A stretch of 32,154 nt of DNA from an uncultured Ruminococcus sp. (lineage in GTDB: Bacteria; Bacillota; Clostridia; Oscillospirales; Ruminococcaceae). Location: contig CASEVP010000101.1 of assembly GCA_949291345.1 (NCBI GenBank), positions 1-32,154 on the forward strand, given 5' to 3'. The notes beneath the pieces are model-generated. The model was not told where the DNA came from. It searched no databases and saw only the letters and a program-made list of their open reading frames with translations. A program made the translations under genes and the position numbers. This document shows, piece by piece, positions 10,075-17,115 of the stretch (position 1 is the first letter of the stretch; each line of letters opens with the position of its first letter).

Positions 10075-10097
10075 GCTAAAAAGTATATGATATAAAA

Positions 10098-10131
10098 AAG
10101 ACGATTGTTTATGGATACAATCGTCTTTTTT
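10098..10131 (+). terminator. rpsT terminator
   Basis: AAGACGATTGT pairs perfectly with ACAATCGTCTT over an 8-nt loop, followed by a T run. It is preceded by an A run, so it may also serve mazF transcription from the other side. Confidence 0.92.
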
Positions 10132-10202
10132 ACATATGATTTGGAAATTTTGAGGATGTTGCACAATGATTTTCGTTGCAGCACCTCGGTTTCTTGATGC
10201 GG

Positions 10203-10550
10203 TCATAGGGGAAGACCAAAGCTTACCTGGAGTGCATGGTCAACCTTCGTCATAGAAGGAGCATCTAGTTCGCCCATGCGATCTTTGAGTCGCTTTTTGT
10301 CCAGGGTTCGGATTTGTTCCAAAAGTACAACGCTGTCCTTTGCCAGACCGCAAGTAGAAGCCTGCACATCGATGTGGGTAGGCAGTTTGGCTTTCTCTTT
10401 ACGGCTGGTAATGGCTGCGGCAATCACCGTGGGACTATGCCGGTTTCCGATATCGTTTTGCACAATAAGTACCGGACGAATACCGCCCTGTTCGGAGCCA
10501 ACTACTGGGCTTAAATCTGCATAATATATTTCGCCACGCTTGACAAGCAT
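10203..10550 (-). CDS. ndoA: MazF/EndoA-type mRNA interferase toxin
   Basis: Ribonuclease toxin of the PemK/MazF family that cleaves mRNA at short specific sites. The 115 residues have the family pattern [44 protein letters not shown] and [13 protein letters not shown]. The catalytic pair known from Bacillus MazF, Arg25 and Thr48, falls at exactly the same positions. ATG 10550 is chosen for AAGGAGG 7 nt upstream. In Bacillus the antitoxin gene ndoAI lies just upstream. Here the 220 bp upstream hold no antitoxin-like frame and the next gene is an unrelated membrane protein. The antitoxin must be elsewhere or absent. Confidence 0.93.
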   Translation of the reverse strand: MLVKRGEIYYADLSPVVGSEQGGIRPVLIVQNDIGNRHSPTVIAAAITSRKEKAKLPTHIDVQASTCGLAKDSVVLLEQIRTLDKKRLKDRMGELDAPSMTKVDHALQVSFGLPL

Positions 10551-10770
10551 GAAAATCCCTCCTTGTTGGATTTGGGTCGCAAAGCATATTTTGTTTGCAT
10601 CTGTAGTATGCCCATGATGCCATTGTTTAATCATAAGAGCATTTCGAAAAAACCGATGCTGTTTACAAAAGTGGATTGATGTTGCTCATAAGTGCAGCAT
10701 TCGGGTTTAGTTCATCATATTCAAGGAGGGAAGTGCAGGTTACTGTGTCAGAAACCGGATAGCTAAACAT

Positions 10771-11193
10771 TTATTGGGAATAGGACGGTAAAAGAAATTC
10801 CAGACCCGGCAAATTTCGCAGGATGCCGAAGAGAAGAAGCAGTGCGATGCTGCCAAATAGGATGCTCTTTTCTCCAGTGCTGCCTTTTGAAAGCCATTTG
10901 GGGTGGAAGAAAAAACGGATCAGAAATGCTAGAATCCAGATTGGAATTAAAACAGCAATCGCCAGATTTTCTCTAACAGCACCGTTGATATCAAAGTGTA
11001 TCAGACGGATGCAAAAATGAGAAATGCCACACCCAGGGCAAGCCAGACCGGTAATAACATGAAATAGGCAGGGAATGCGAAAAGGAGTAAATTGTATGAT
11101 GAGGTAATAGAACGTGCCGATTGCCAGAAGAATGTAACACGTACGAATTTGTTTTTTGTGGGTATGGTAAAAGGTGAAAAATCGTTTTATCAA
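10771..11193 (-). CDS. DUF2752 family membrane protein
   Basis: Small integral membrane protein of unknown function. The 140 residues include TM segments around 18-36, 80-100 and 112-130 and the hallmark CPGCG (Cys52, Cys55) after a hydrophobic stretch. The frame is open to 11247, which lies in a hairpin. The preferred start is TTG 11193, where AAAGGAG sits 7 nt upstream; ATG 11211 has no site. It follows the zinc-ribbon DUF4234 gene in the same direction, separated by a hairpin. DUF2752 genes often sit beside small zinc-ribbon or TM2-type membrane proteins, so the pair may act together, but no role can be assigned. Confidence 0.8.
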   Translation of the reverse strand: MIKRFFTFYHTHKKQIRTCYILLAIGTFYYLIIQFTPFRIPCLFHVITGLACPGCGISHFCIRLIHFDINGAVRENLAIAVLIPIWILAFLIRFFFHPKWLSKGSTGEKSILFGSIALLLLFGILRNLPGLEFLLPSYSQ

Positions 11194-11228
11194 AGAAAGA
11201 TCTCCTTTCATAGATGGAAATTCACAAG

Positions 11229-11272
11229 AAACGGGGCTGTACTCCAAAATCGGTACAACCCCGTTTATTTTT
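11229..11272. terminator. Terminator-like hairpin between the DUF4234 and DUF2752 genes
   Basis: AAACGGGGCTGTAC (11229-11242) pairs with GTACAACCCCGTTT (11253-11266) with one wobble. A T-rich run follows on the plus strand and only a short one on the minus strand. It could attenuate minus-strand read-through into the DUF2752 gene. Confidence 0.6.
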
Positions 11273-11284
11273 TAATCATACGAA

Positions 11285-11800
11285 TTAGTCTGCCAGCCTG
11301 TTCAATTCATTCTGTAACAAAGCATAAGAAACGATACTCAGTCCCAATATTGATAATATCATGTATAAGAGTCCGCTGTTGCTGGATGGAATGCCGCGTT
11401 GTAATTTTATCTGGTCAATGGTTTCACCGGATTTGTAGAGCCAATACCAAAAATAAATGCCACAGGTGATAATACCCAATAAAACCAATAAGCCGCTGCT
11501 GGTGTTACTAGATCTGGGCGAAATTTTCTCTAAATCTTCATTCATGGTATATATCCAGTAATAGATATAAATGCTACAGGTGATGATTGAAAGAATGATA
11601 CAAACCGCGATGTCTTTCTTTTGCACATGTTGTGAGAAACTGGGGTGTGGTGGCTGTTGTGGTGGGATGCTGCTATGTGCATTGTTGTAAGTGCTTTGAT
11701 TGCTGTTTTTCGTACCGGTATTCTTAGGGAGACGGGCACCGCAGTTTGAGCAAAAATCTGCATCGTTTGGTGCGTTTGCACCACAAGAAGGACAAAACAT
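11285..11800 (-). CDS. Zinc-ribbon DUF4234 membrane protein
   Basis: The 171 residues begin with a zinc ribbon (Cys3, Cys6, Cys17, Cys20: MFCPSCGAN and FCSNCGARL). A polar linker follows, then a DUF4234-type membrane domain with the repeated phrase IITCSIYIYYWIYTMNEDL and IITCGIYFWYWLYKSGETI, and a last TM segment near 145-160. The internal duplication of the TC(S/G)IY-YW motif is clear. The ATG has AAAGGAG 7 nt upstream, and a consensus promoter lies at 11860-11888. Function is unknown; such proteins are common in Clostridia. It probably shares regulation with the following DUF2752 gene. Confidence 0.85.
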   Translation of the reverse strand: MFCPSCGANAPNDADFCSNCGARLPKNTGTKNSNQSTYNNAHSSIPPQQPPHPSFSQHVQKKDIAVCIILSIITCSIYIYYWIYTMNEDLEKISPRSSNTSSGLLVLLGIITCGIYFWYWLYKSGETIDQIKLQRGIPSSNSGLLYMILSILGLSIVSYALLQNELNRLAD

Positions 11801-11859
11801 AACAAACTCCTTTCATGTACTTTTTATACACATGAACAATACTGTCAAATAGTGTATAT

Positions 11860-11888
11860 AGTATATCATGTTTTCATAGAGATGTCAA
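11860..11888 (-). promoter_or_regulatory. Promoter of the zinc-ribbon DUF4234 gene
   Basis: On the minus strand there is TTGACA (11883-11888), a 17-bp spacer and TATACT (11860-11865), very close to consensus. Confidence 0.8.
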
Positions 11889-11928
11889 TCAAAATGCAGA
11901 AAATATTGAAAATCGGTTTTGTGCAATT

Positions 11929-13950
11929 TTATGCCTTAGGTAATTCCGGAAGAGAGGGAATCAGATGCACCAAAAGTTTTAGTAATGCGGTGCAGTCTGA
12001 TGTATTGAATATATCATCAGCACCGTAGCAGTCAGCTAGTTCCATTGATGTACTTGGGAGTGTCAGCGTACCTGCAAGAGCTCTGTTCATCAAAACCACA
12101 TCTTCTAGTGAGAGCATACCGTCCAGATTGACATCTCCATAAAGCGGATCTTCTAAAATGGTAATGGAACCGTTTTCCAATCGCATTTGTAGTGGATTCC
12201 CATCGTTACCTTCAGCAGAAGCCTCATTGCCGGCAAGACTGGTATCGCTTAGGGAAATTTCATATGTATCGCCTGCCTGTGCATTTTCCGGAATTGTGAG
12301 CGTTAGCGTACATAATGCTGTGTCAGTATAGCAGTTTTCTGCAGAAGCAGTGTTCATAAAGATACAACCTATCCAACCAAAAAACGCTTCATCATTGTGA
12401 GATTGACTGATGACGAGAGACGAAGTGTTTCTCGTAAAGTCTACATATTGCAGACGGTTATCAAGGGCGTAACCAAACGATAAGAAACGAAATCCGTTGT
12501 TCTTGGTGAAATAAATGGGAATTTCTAGTTGATAATTGCATGCTTTTAGTTCGCTCAGAGTCAGTTGTAAGGATTTCGGAGTGATTACCAGATCATATGT
12601 AGAATTGGGGTCGGAAGTCGTTGCTGCAACCGCTGTCGTCGTTGTTGTCGTAATCGTTGTTGTTGCCAAAGTGGTGACAGTTGTCGTTTCGGCTTGTGTG
12701 ATGGTGTAACCTTGAAAAGCAACGTGTTGCTGTACTGTTGAAATGGTTTCCAGATAGTTCAAATAGAAGTTTTCTGTAAATTTCCAGTGAGAGGTATATG
12801 TTCCGTTTTCGTCTAGTGTAATGTGAGAATAATATGTAAAATCATCTCCATTGCTGTCTGTACAGTACAGAAAAACGGTTGCATCTGCATGCGGTGTGCC
12901 GTAGAACGAAATAGAAAGGGTGTCATTTGTACTAATGGATTGGTACACGCTTACAGTATCAATTAATTCTGCATTTTCTGTGGTAGTAGTTGTTGATACA
13001 GTTTCTGCTGTCGTTGTTGTTGTCGTATTCGTTGTTGTAGTAGTTGTCGACTCGGAATCTTCTTCAATATAGCATTCTGTGAAAGTGATGGACGCCCCTG
13101 TGGTACACGTTGCTGTAATGGTGGAAATAGTGGTGCCTTCTTCAAATTCCCAGACATTTTCCGAAAGTCCGTCACTGTCAAATTCTATAACATCGATACC
13201 GGTGATACGCTCGTAATTTGCATTAAAACCTTCATATGTGACGGTTGCCGTACGATTCGGCGTTCCTTTCAGAGTAAAGTGCAGCTTGTCTCCGGTGTGG
13301 AAGGTATAGTTCAGCGTCAAAAAATCAGAGCTCATTTCGGTGTCTGTTGCTGTAGTTGTGAATGCAGTTGTTGTGGTTGTATTTGTCGTTGTAACGGTAG
13401 AAGAAGGCTCTTGATATGTGGGAAGATAAATATTCGTGAGATTGCTGCCGGCAGTAAAGAGCTGTGTCCAGCAGATGGAGCCATCGTTTGCGACACCTAC
13501 ACCGAGATATTCATAATTGGCGTTTAGGATATTTTCACGGTGTCCGGTGGAATTCATCCATCCTTCGACTACTTCTTCCGGGGATTGGTACCCAGTGGCA
13601 ATATTTTCACCGCATTGGCTGAAAGAAATGGCTTTTTCTTCTAAAATTGTATAAAAACTTGAGCCGTTGGGACGCGTATGAGAAAAGGACTGTGTCAATT
13701 CTTCTGCACGAGTGGCAGCTGCAGCGTATAGTTCTTCGGAAGCGTATACTGGCTGCAACCCGTTTTGTTCTCGTTCAATGTTGATAAGTGCCACTACCTG
13801 ATCAGCATAAAAACGGAGTGTTTCATCTGTCTGATTGGTGGGGATTGTGGAAGCAAAGCTCGGCATCATTGTTCCTGTACTCATGCAACAAATCCAGCAG
13901 GTTGCAAATGCAGTGAAGCAGGCAACAATTCTGCGGCATAAAAGTTTCAT
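11929..13950 (-). CDS. Secreted CAP-domain protein with duplicated module, cohesin-like domain and dockerin
   Basis: Secreted cellulosome-associated protein of about 673 residues. Order: signal peptide (1-34); CAP/SCP domain (about 40-170; SHTRPNG, CGENIA, HRENIL); Thr-rich linker; module 1 (about 205-295); Thr-rich linker; module 2 (about 325-415), resembling module 1 (GTP, ATV, W-F and ISTI positions recur); Thr-rich linker; a cohesin-like beta-sandwich (about 450-600; YDLVITPKSLQLTL, then LCTLTLTIPENAQAGDTYEI); and a dockerin (about 605-670). The first dockerin calcium loop, DVNLDGMLSLED, is good; the second, DDIFNTSD, is degenerate. Start ATG 13950 has GGAGG 7 nt upstream. The dockerin would anchor it to a scaffoldin; a true cohesin would let it carry another dockerin protein. 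CAP activity in bacteria is unclear. Confidence 0.85.
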   Translation of the reverse strand: MKLLCRRIVACFTAFATCWICCMSTGTMMPSFASTIPTNQTDETLRFYADQVVALINIEREQNGLQPVYASEELYAAAATRAEELTQSFSHTRPNGSSFYTILEEKAISFSQCGENIATGYQSPEEVVEGWMNSTGHRENILNANYEYLGVGVANDGSICWTQLFTAGSNLTNIYLPTYQEPSSTVTTTNTTTTTAFTTTATDTEMSSDFLTLNYTFHTGDKLHFTLKGTPNRTATVTYEGFNANYERITGIDVIEFDSDGLSENVWEFEEGTTISTITATCTTGASITFTECYIEEDSESTTTTTTNTTTTTTAETVSTTTTTENAELIDTVSVYQSISTNDTLSISFYGTPHADATVFLYCTDSNGDDFTYYSHITLDENGTYTSHWKFTENFYLNYLETISTVQQHVAFQGYTITQAETTTVTTLATTTITTTTTTAVAATTSDPNSTYDLVITPKSLQLTLSELKACNYQLEIPIYFTKNNGFRFLSFGYALDNRLQYVDFTRNTSSLVISQSHNDEAFFGWIGCIFMNTASAENCYTDTALCTLTLTIPENAQAGDTYEISLSDTSLAGNEASAEGNDGNPLQMRLENGSITILEDPLYGDVNLDGMLSLEDVVLMNRALAGTLTLPSTSMELADCYGADDIFNTSDCTALLKLLVHLIPSLPELPKA

Positions 13951-14005
13951 ATACATTCCTCCGTATCACAAAGTTCCGTTATAAAATCAGGTTCTCTTGC
14001 TTATC

Positions 14006-14034
14006 ATGATAGCATATTTTCTAAAAAAAATCAA
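14006..14034 (-). promoter_or_regulatory. Promoter of the CAP/dockerin gene
   Basis: Minus strand TTGATT (14029-14034), a 17-bp spacer, TATCAT (14006-14011). It lies about 55 bp before the start codon. Confidence 0.65.
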
Positions 14035-14217
14035 CTAGTGTTTTAGTATTTTTTCATAGACAGACTGGACTAGTGGTTATCGAATTGTCAGCATGGGTAA
14101 GCTGGTAAATAAATCAAAACTGCCCAACAAAATCATTATTGTGTGCTTCTGATTGTCAAAAATTTAACAGCTTTTTTGTCGGATTTTGCACATTATTCCG
14201 AAAAAAGGTGAAAAGTA
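14035..14217. other. Intergenic DNA between divergent CAP and nadB promoters
   Basis: AT-rich, with no ORF and no clear palindrome. I see nothing beyond the two divergent promoters that bound it. Confidence 0.4.
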
Positions 14218-14246
14218 GTGACAAAATGGCGTTGGTGTGGTATACT
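14218..14246 (+). promoter_or_regulatory. nadB promoter
   Basis: -35 GTGACA (14218-14223), a 17-bp spacer, -10 TATACT (14241-14246), each one mismatch from consensus. The start is expected near 14253. Confidence 0.8.
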
Positions 14247-14252
14247 ATACGA

Positions 14253-14359
14253 GGAAATTAAATGTATTTTGGGGTATAAAAGCCTGCGGTGACGTCGTGC
14301 TTCCCAAGGAGTTGGGAACAAAGAATTGCCGAAAATAACGGATAGGAAGCGTGAAGGAT
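14253..14359 (+). promoter_or_regulatory. nadB leader with two mutually exclusive pairings
   Basis: A roughly 100-nt leader contains a perfect hairpin TTCCCAA-GGAG-TTGGGAA (14301-14318). It also contains a competing pairing, GCTTCC (14299-14304) with GGAAGC (14345-14350), which would cover the AGGA ribosome-binding site. A small CCG/CGG hairpin (14329-14341) sits between. The layout resembles a translational switch. I do not recognise it as a known riboswitch class. Confidence 0.45.
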
Positions 14360-15838
14360 ATGGAAAACAATTATGACGTTATTATTGTGGGATGTGGTGC
14401 AGCCGGATTGTATGGCGCAATTAATTTGCCGCCGGACTGTCGGGTTCTGCTTTTATGCAAGCAGGAGTTGACACTGTGTAATTCTGCATTGGCACAGGGT
14501 GGAATTGCAGGGGTGTACCATTCTCCTAACGATTCGATAGCACTCCACGAAAAAGATACCATGATTGCCGGAGGCTACCGAAACAATCCGGAGACCGTGC
14601 ATTTGTTGGCAACGCATGCTGCCCATGAGATTCAAGCAATTTTGGATTTTGGAGTGGACTTTGACAGAACGCCGGATGGACAACTGCATCGTACCTTAGA
14701 AGGTGGTCATTCCCGTCACCGGATCTTTCACCACAAAGACGCTACGGGTGCAGAAATCCTAGACAAATTAATCCGTAAGGTAAAGACACTGCCAAATGTG
14801 ACAATTCTGGAACACGCTATGATGGTGGGTATGAAAAAGACTGCTACAGGTTTTTCGGCCAATGTTCTATATCACGGTTCGTGTACGGTATATAACAGTC
14901 ATTTTATGTTGTTGGCAACAGGTGGTATTGGACGTGTTTACCAGTATACCACAAATTCCAAGATTGCTACTGGTGACGGTATTGCGTTTGCCTATGAAAA
15001 CGGAGCGGAAATTCGAAATCTGCATCTGATTCAGTTTCACCCTACAGCATTCAATGATCATCATACCCGGGAATGTTTTCTGATTTCCGAGGCAGTACGC
15101 GGTGAAGGGGCATATTTGCTCAACTGTCATAAAGAACGATTCATGGATCGCTATGATGAACGGCTGGAACTTGCTCCTCGTGATGTGGTATCACATGCCA
15201 TTATTTTGGAGAGCCGGGAGACAAAATCAGATCATTTTTATCTGGATATTTCTCATAAAGATCCGGATTTTATCCGCAATCGTTTTCCGATGATTTATGA
15301 AAAGGTTCTGGAGCAAGGTTATGATATGACAAAAGAACCAATTCCAATTTTTCCGTGTCAGCATTATTTGATGGGCGGCATTCAGGTAGACAGCAATTCA
15401 GAAACGACTGTGCCACAACTGTACGCTGCCGGTGAATGTTCTCATACTGGAGTGCATGGCAATAATCGATTAGCAAGTAATTCTCTGTTGGAGGCATTGG
15501 TATTCTCCAGACAAGCGGCACTGCATATTGCCAAGAAGATGTCTAGTGTTTCGGAAACATATGAAACGGCCGAATTTCCTGTTCCAAAGCAACCGAAGAA
15601 GTTACCGAAAGGGTTGCGTACAGAAATTCGTGCCATTATGCAGGAAAATTACTTTGTGATTCCCCATGAGGAAAAACTTCCGGAAGGGCTTAAACGAATT
15701 GAGGAGATCCGCAATCAGCTTTTGACAGAACCGTATGCAATAGATGTTGACTATGTTGAGGCAAAGTCTCTGGCAACAGTGGCGTATATTATATTGAAAA
15801 CTTGTCTGCAAGGGCAGACAAGTATATCTGCCTTGTAA
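14360..15838 (+). CDS. nadB: L-aspartate oxidase
   Basis: FAD enzyme that oxidises L-aspartate to iminoaspartate, the first step of de novo NAD synthesis in the cytosol. About 492 residues. The FAD-binding start YDVIIVGCGAAGLYGAIN has the GxGxxG pattern. Family motifs follow: SALAQGGIAG, GGHSRHRIFHH, LLATGGIGRVYQYTTN, LIQFHPTAF, SEAVRGEGAYL, and AGECSHTGVHGNNRLASNSL. ATG 14360 is taken; GTG 14351 is in frame and gives three more residues, and the ribosome-binding sequence (AGGAAG) does not settle the choice. nadC follows after 297 bp, interrupted by MITE copy B. nadA is not in the window. A weak hairpin spans the last codons (CAAGGGCAGA with TCTGCCTTG). Confidence 0.95.
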   Translation: MENNYDVIIVGCGAAGLYGAINLPPDCRVLLLCKQELTLCNSALAQGGIAGVYHSPNDSIALHEKDTMIAGGYRNNPETVHLLATHAAHEIQAILDFGVDFDRTPDGQLHRTLEGGHSRHRIFHHKDATGAEILDKLIRKVKTLPNVTILEHAMMVGMKKTATGFSANVLYHGSCTVYNSHFMLLATGGIGRVYQYTTNSKIATGDGIAFAYENGAEIRNLHLIQFHPTAFNDHHTRECFLISEAVRGEGAYLLNCHKERFMDRYDERLELAPRDVVSHAIILESRETKSDHFYLDISHKDPDFIRNRFPMIYEKVLEQGYDMTKEPIPIFPCQHYLMGGIQVDSNSETTVPQLYAAGECSHTGVHGNNRLASNSLLEALVFSRQAALHIAKKMSSVSETYETAEFPVPKQPKKLPKGLRTEIRAIMQENYFVIPHEEKLPEGLKRIEEIRNQLLTEPYAIDVDYVEAKSLATVAYIILKTCLQGQTSISAL

Positions 15839-15864
15839 AATACAACCCATAAAGGCATATTTAA

Positions 15865-16035
15865 GACAACACCGCACAATTCCCGCCTTCGTCTGAATAC
15901 GTATCTAGCTTGCCCTTTTTGCTTGATATAGAAAAGTTCCTCCTTGCAATACATCAAGTATTGCTTCGTTGTCACTTTCCTATCTAAAACAAAAATTGCT
16001 GCGCAATCTACGCATTCGAATTGTGCGGTATTGCC
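15865..16035 (-). mobile_element. 171-bp MITE-like element, copy B, between nadB and nadC
   Basis: Reverse-oriented copy of the element at 6434-6604, the same 171-bp length and about 96% identical. The flanking direct repeats are TTAA (15861-15864 and 16036-16039), a 4-bp target duplication. It has the terminal inverted repeats of copy A and the internal GCAATAC hairpin. The seven differences from copy A are all transitions. In the stem ATTGC (15995-15999)/GCAAT (16003-16007), both differences turn G-C pairs of this copy into G-U pairs in copy A. It lies inside what is probably a nadB-nadC operon. Confidence 0.85.
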
Positions 16036-16135
16036 TTAATGCTTGTTGTGCTAAAAAATAACCGTCACCCGCGAATTTTAAATTTAGTAAGTAGAATCAA
16101 TCCTATTGAGATTCTGAGACTGGAAGGAGTACATT

Positions 16136-16975
16136 ATGTTACAACAGACTTATATTGACCGACTGATTACGACTGCATTAGAAGAAGATATCCACTATGT
16201 GGATGTCACATCTGATTATCTTTTGGATGACGACCATATGAGTGAAGCATATTATTTGGCTAAGGACAGTGGTGTGCTTTGTGGAATTACGATTGCAAAA
16301 CGGGTGTTTGAAAAGGTTGGCGGCGCATTTCACATGGATATCCAGATTCATGATGGAGAGGCAGTGCAAAAAGGTGATATTATTGCAACAATGTCCGGCA
16401 GTACTAAGACGCTATTGAAGGGTGAACGGACTGCTCTGAATATCTTGCAGCATATGAGTGGCATTGCAACGGCAACCCATCAGTGTGTTGAACTGGTTTC
16501 GGGAACAAGAGCACAAATCACTGACACTCGAAAAACACTTCCGGGGCTGCGACAGTTGCAGAAATATGCAGTAACAGTAGGCGGCGGAAAAAATCATCGG
16601 TATAATCTGTCAGACGGTGCAATGTTAAAGGACAATCATATTGATGCATATGGCGGTATTACACCAGCGGTACGGGCACTGCGTCAGAAGATTGGTCATA
16701 TGGTCAAGATTGAGGTAGAGGTGCGGACGCTGGAAGAACTTCGGGAGGCATTGGATGCCAAAGCGGATATTATCATGCTGGATAATATGAGCTGTGAAGA
16801 GATGCGAAAAGCGGTAGAGATCACAAAAGGATGTGTACCGCTTGAGGCGTCCGGAAATGTTACGGCTGAAACCATTCGTTCCATTGCAGAAACCGGTGTC
16901 GATATTATTTCTCTAGGTGCATTGACTCATTCTGTAAAATGTTTTGATATTTCAATGCGTATTTCTGCAAAGTAA
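16136..16975 (+). CDS. nadC: Nicotinate-nucleotide diphosphorylase (carboxylating), quinolinate phosphoribosyltransferase
   Basis: Cytosolic enzyme that converts quinolinate and PRPP to nicotinate mononucleotide, CO2 and PPi. The 279 residues are full length. Motifs: TALEEDIHYVDVTSD near the N-terminus, GERTALNILQHMSGIAT, TDTRKTLPGLRQLQKYAV, GGGKNHRYNLSDGAMLKDNHI, IEVEVRTLEE, IIMLDNMS, and ASGNVTAETIRSIAETGVDIISLGALTHS. GGAAGGAG lies 7 nt before the ATG. It is downstream of nadB; with the MITE between them it relies on read-through or an unseen promoter. AGAATC/GATTCT near 16096-16118 forms a small hairpin upstream. Confidence 0.97.
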   Translation: MLQQTYIDRLITTALEEDIHYVDVTSDYLLDDDHMSEAYYLAKDSGVLCGITIAKRVFEKVGGAFHMDIQIHDGEAVQKGDIIATMSGSTKTLLKGERTALNILQHMSGIATATHQCVELVSGTRAQITDTRKTLPGLRQLQKYAVTVGGGKNHRYNLSDGAMLKDNHIDAYGGITPAVRALRQKIGHMVKIEVEVRTLEELREALDAKADIIMLDNMSCEEMRKAVEITKGCVPLEASGNVTAETIRSIAETGVDIISLGALTHSVKCFDISMRISAK

Positions 16976-16993
16976 AATGGGGCTTTAAAAAGT

Positions 16994-17040
16994 AATACCG
17001 TATACAGTCTTTGAATGGACTGCATACGGTATTTTGTTTT
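16994..17040 (+). terminator. nadC terminator
   Basis: AATACCGTAT-CAGTC pairs with GACTG-ATACGGTATT over a short loop, then TTTGTTTT. This is a long stem with one mismatch. Confidence 0.9.
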
Positions 17041-17051
17041 GGCTGGGAATG

Positions 17052-17102
17052 AAAAACTGCTGCGCCAAGTTTATAATCCCAGTGCAGCAGTTTTTATTTT
17101 TC
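17052..17102 (-). terminator. rny terminator (bidirectional)
   Basis: AAAACTGCTGC pairs with GCAGCAGTTTT around an 18-nt loop, with A and T runs on both sides. On the minus strand it follows rny, and on the plus strand it backs up the nadC terminator. Confidence 0.85.
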
Positions 17103-17115
17103 ATGTTGTTATGGT

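Noticed and set aside
12600-13420. Repeated GTTGTT/GTCGTT-type runs that resemble a simple-repeat or CRISPR-like array.
   Set aside because: They encode the Thr-rich linkers of the CAP/dockerin protein in frame; there are no regular repeats with spacers.
14339-14362. Known riboswitch (NAD, c-di-GMP, TPP or others) at the nadB leader.
   Set aside because: Compared by eye with remembered consensus motifs; none of the conserved core sequences is present, so only a generic switch is proposed.
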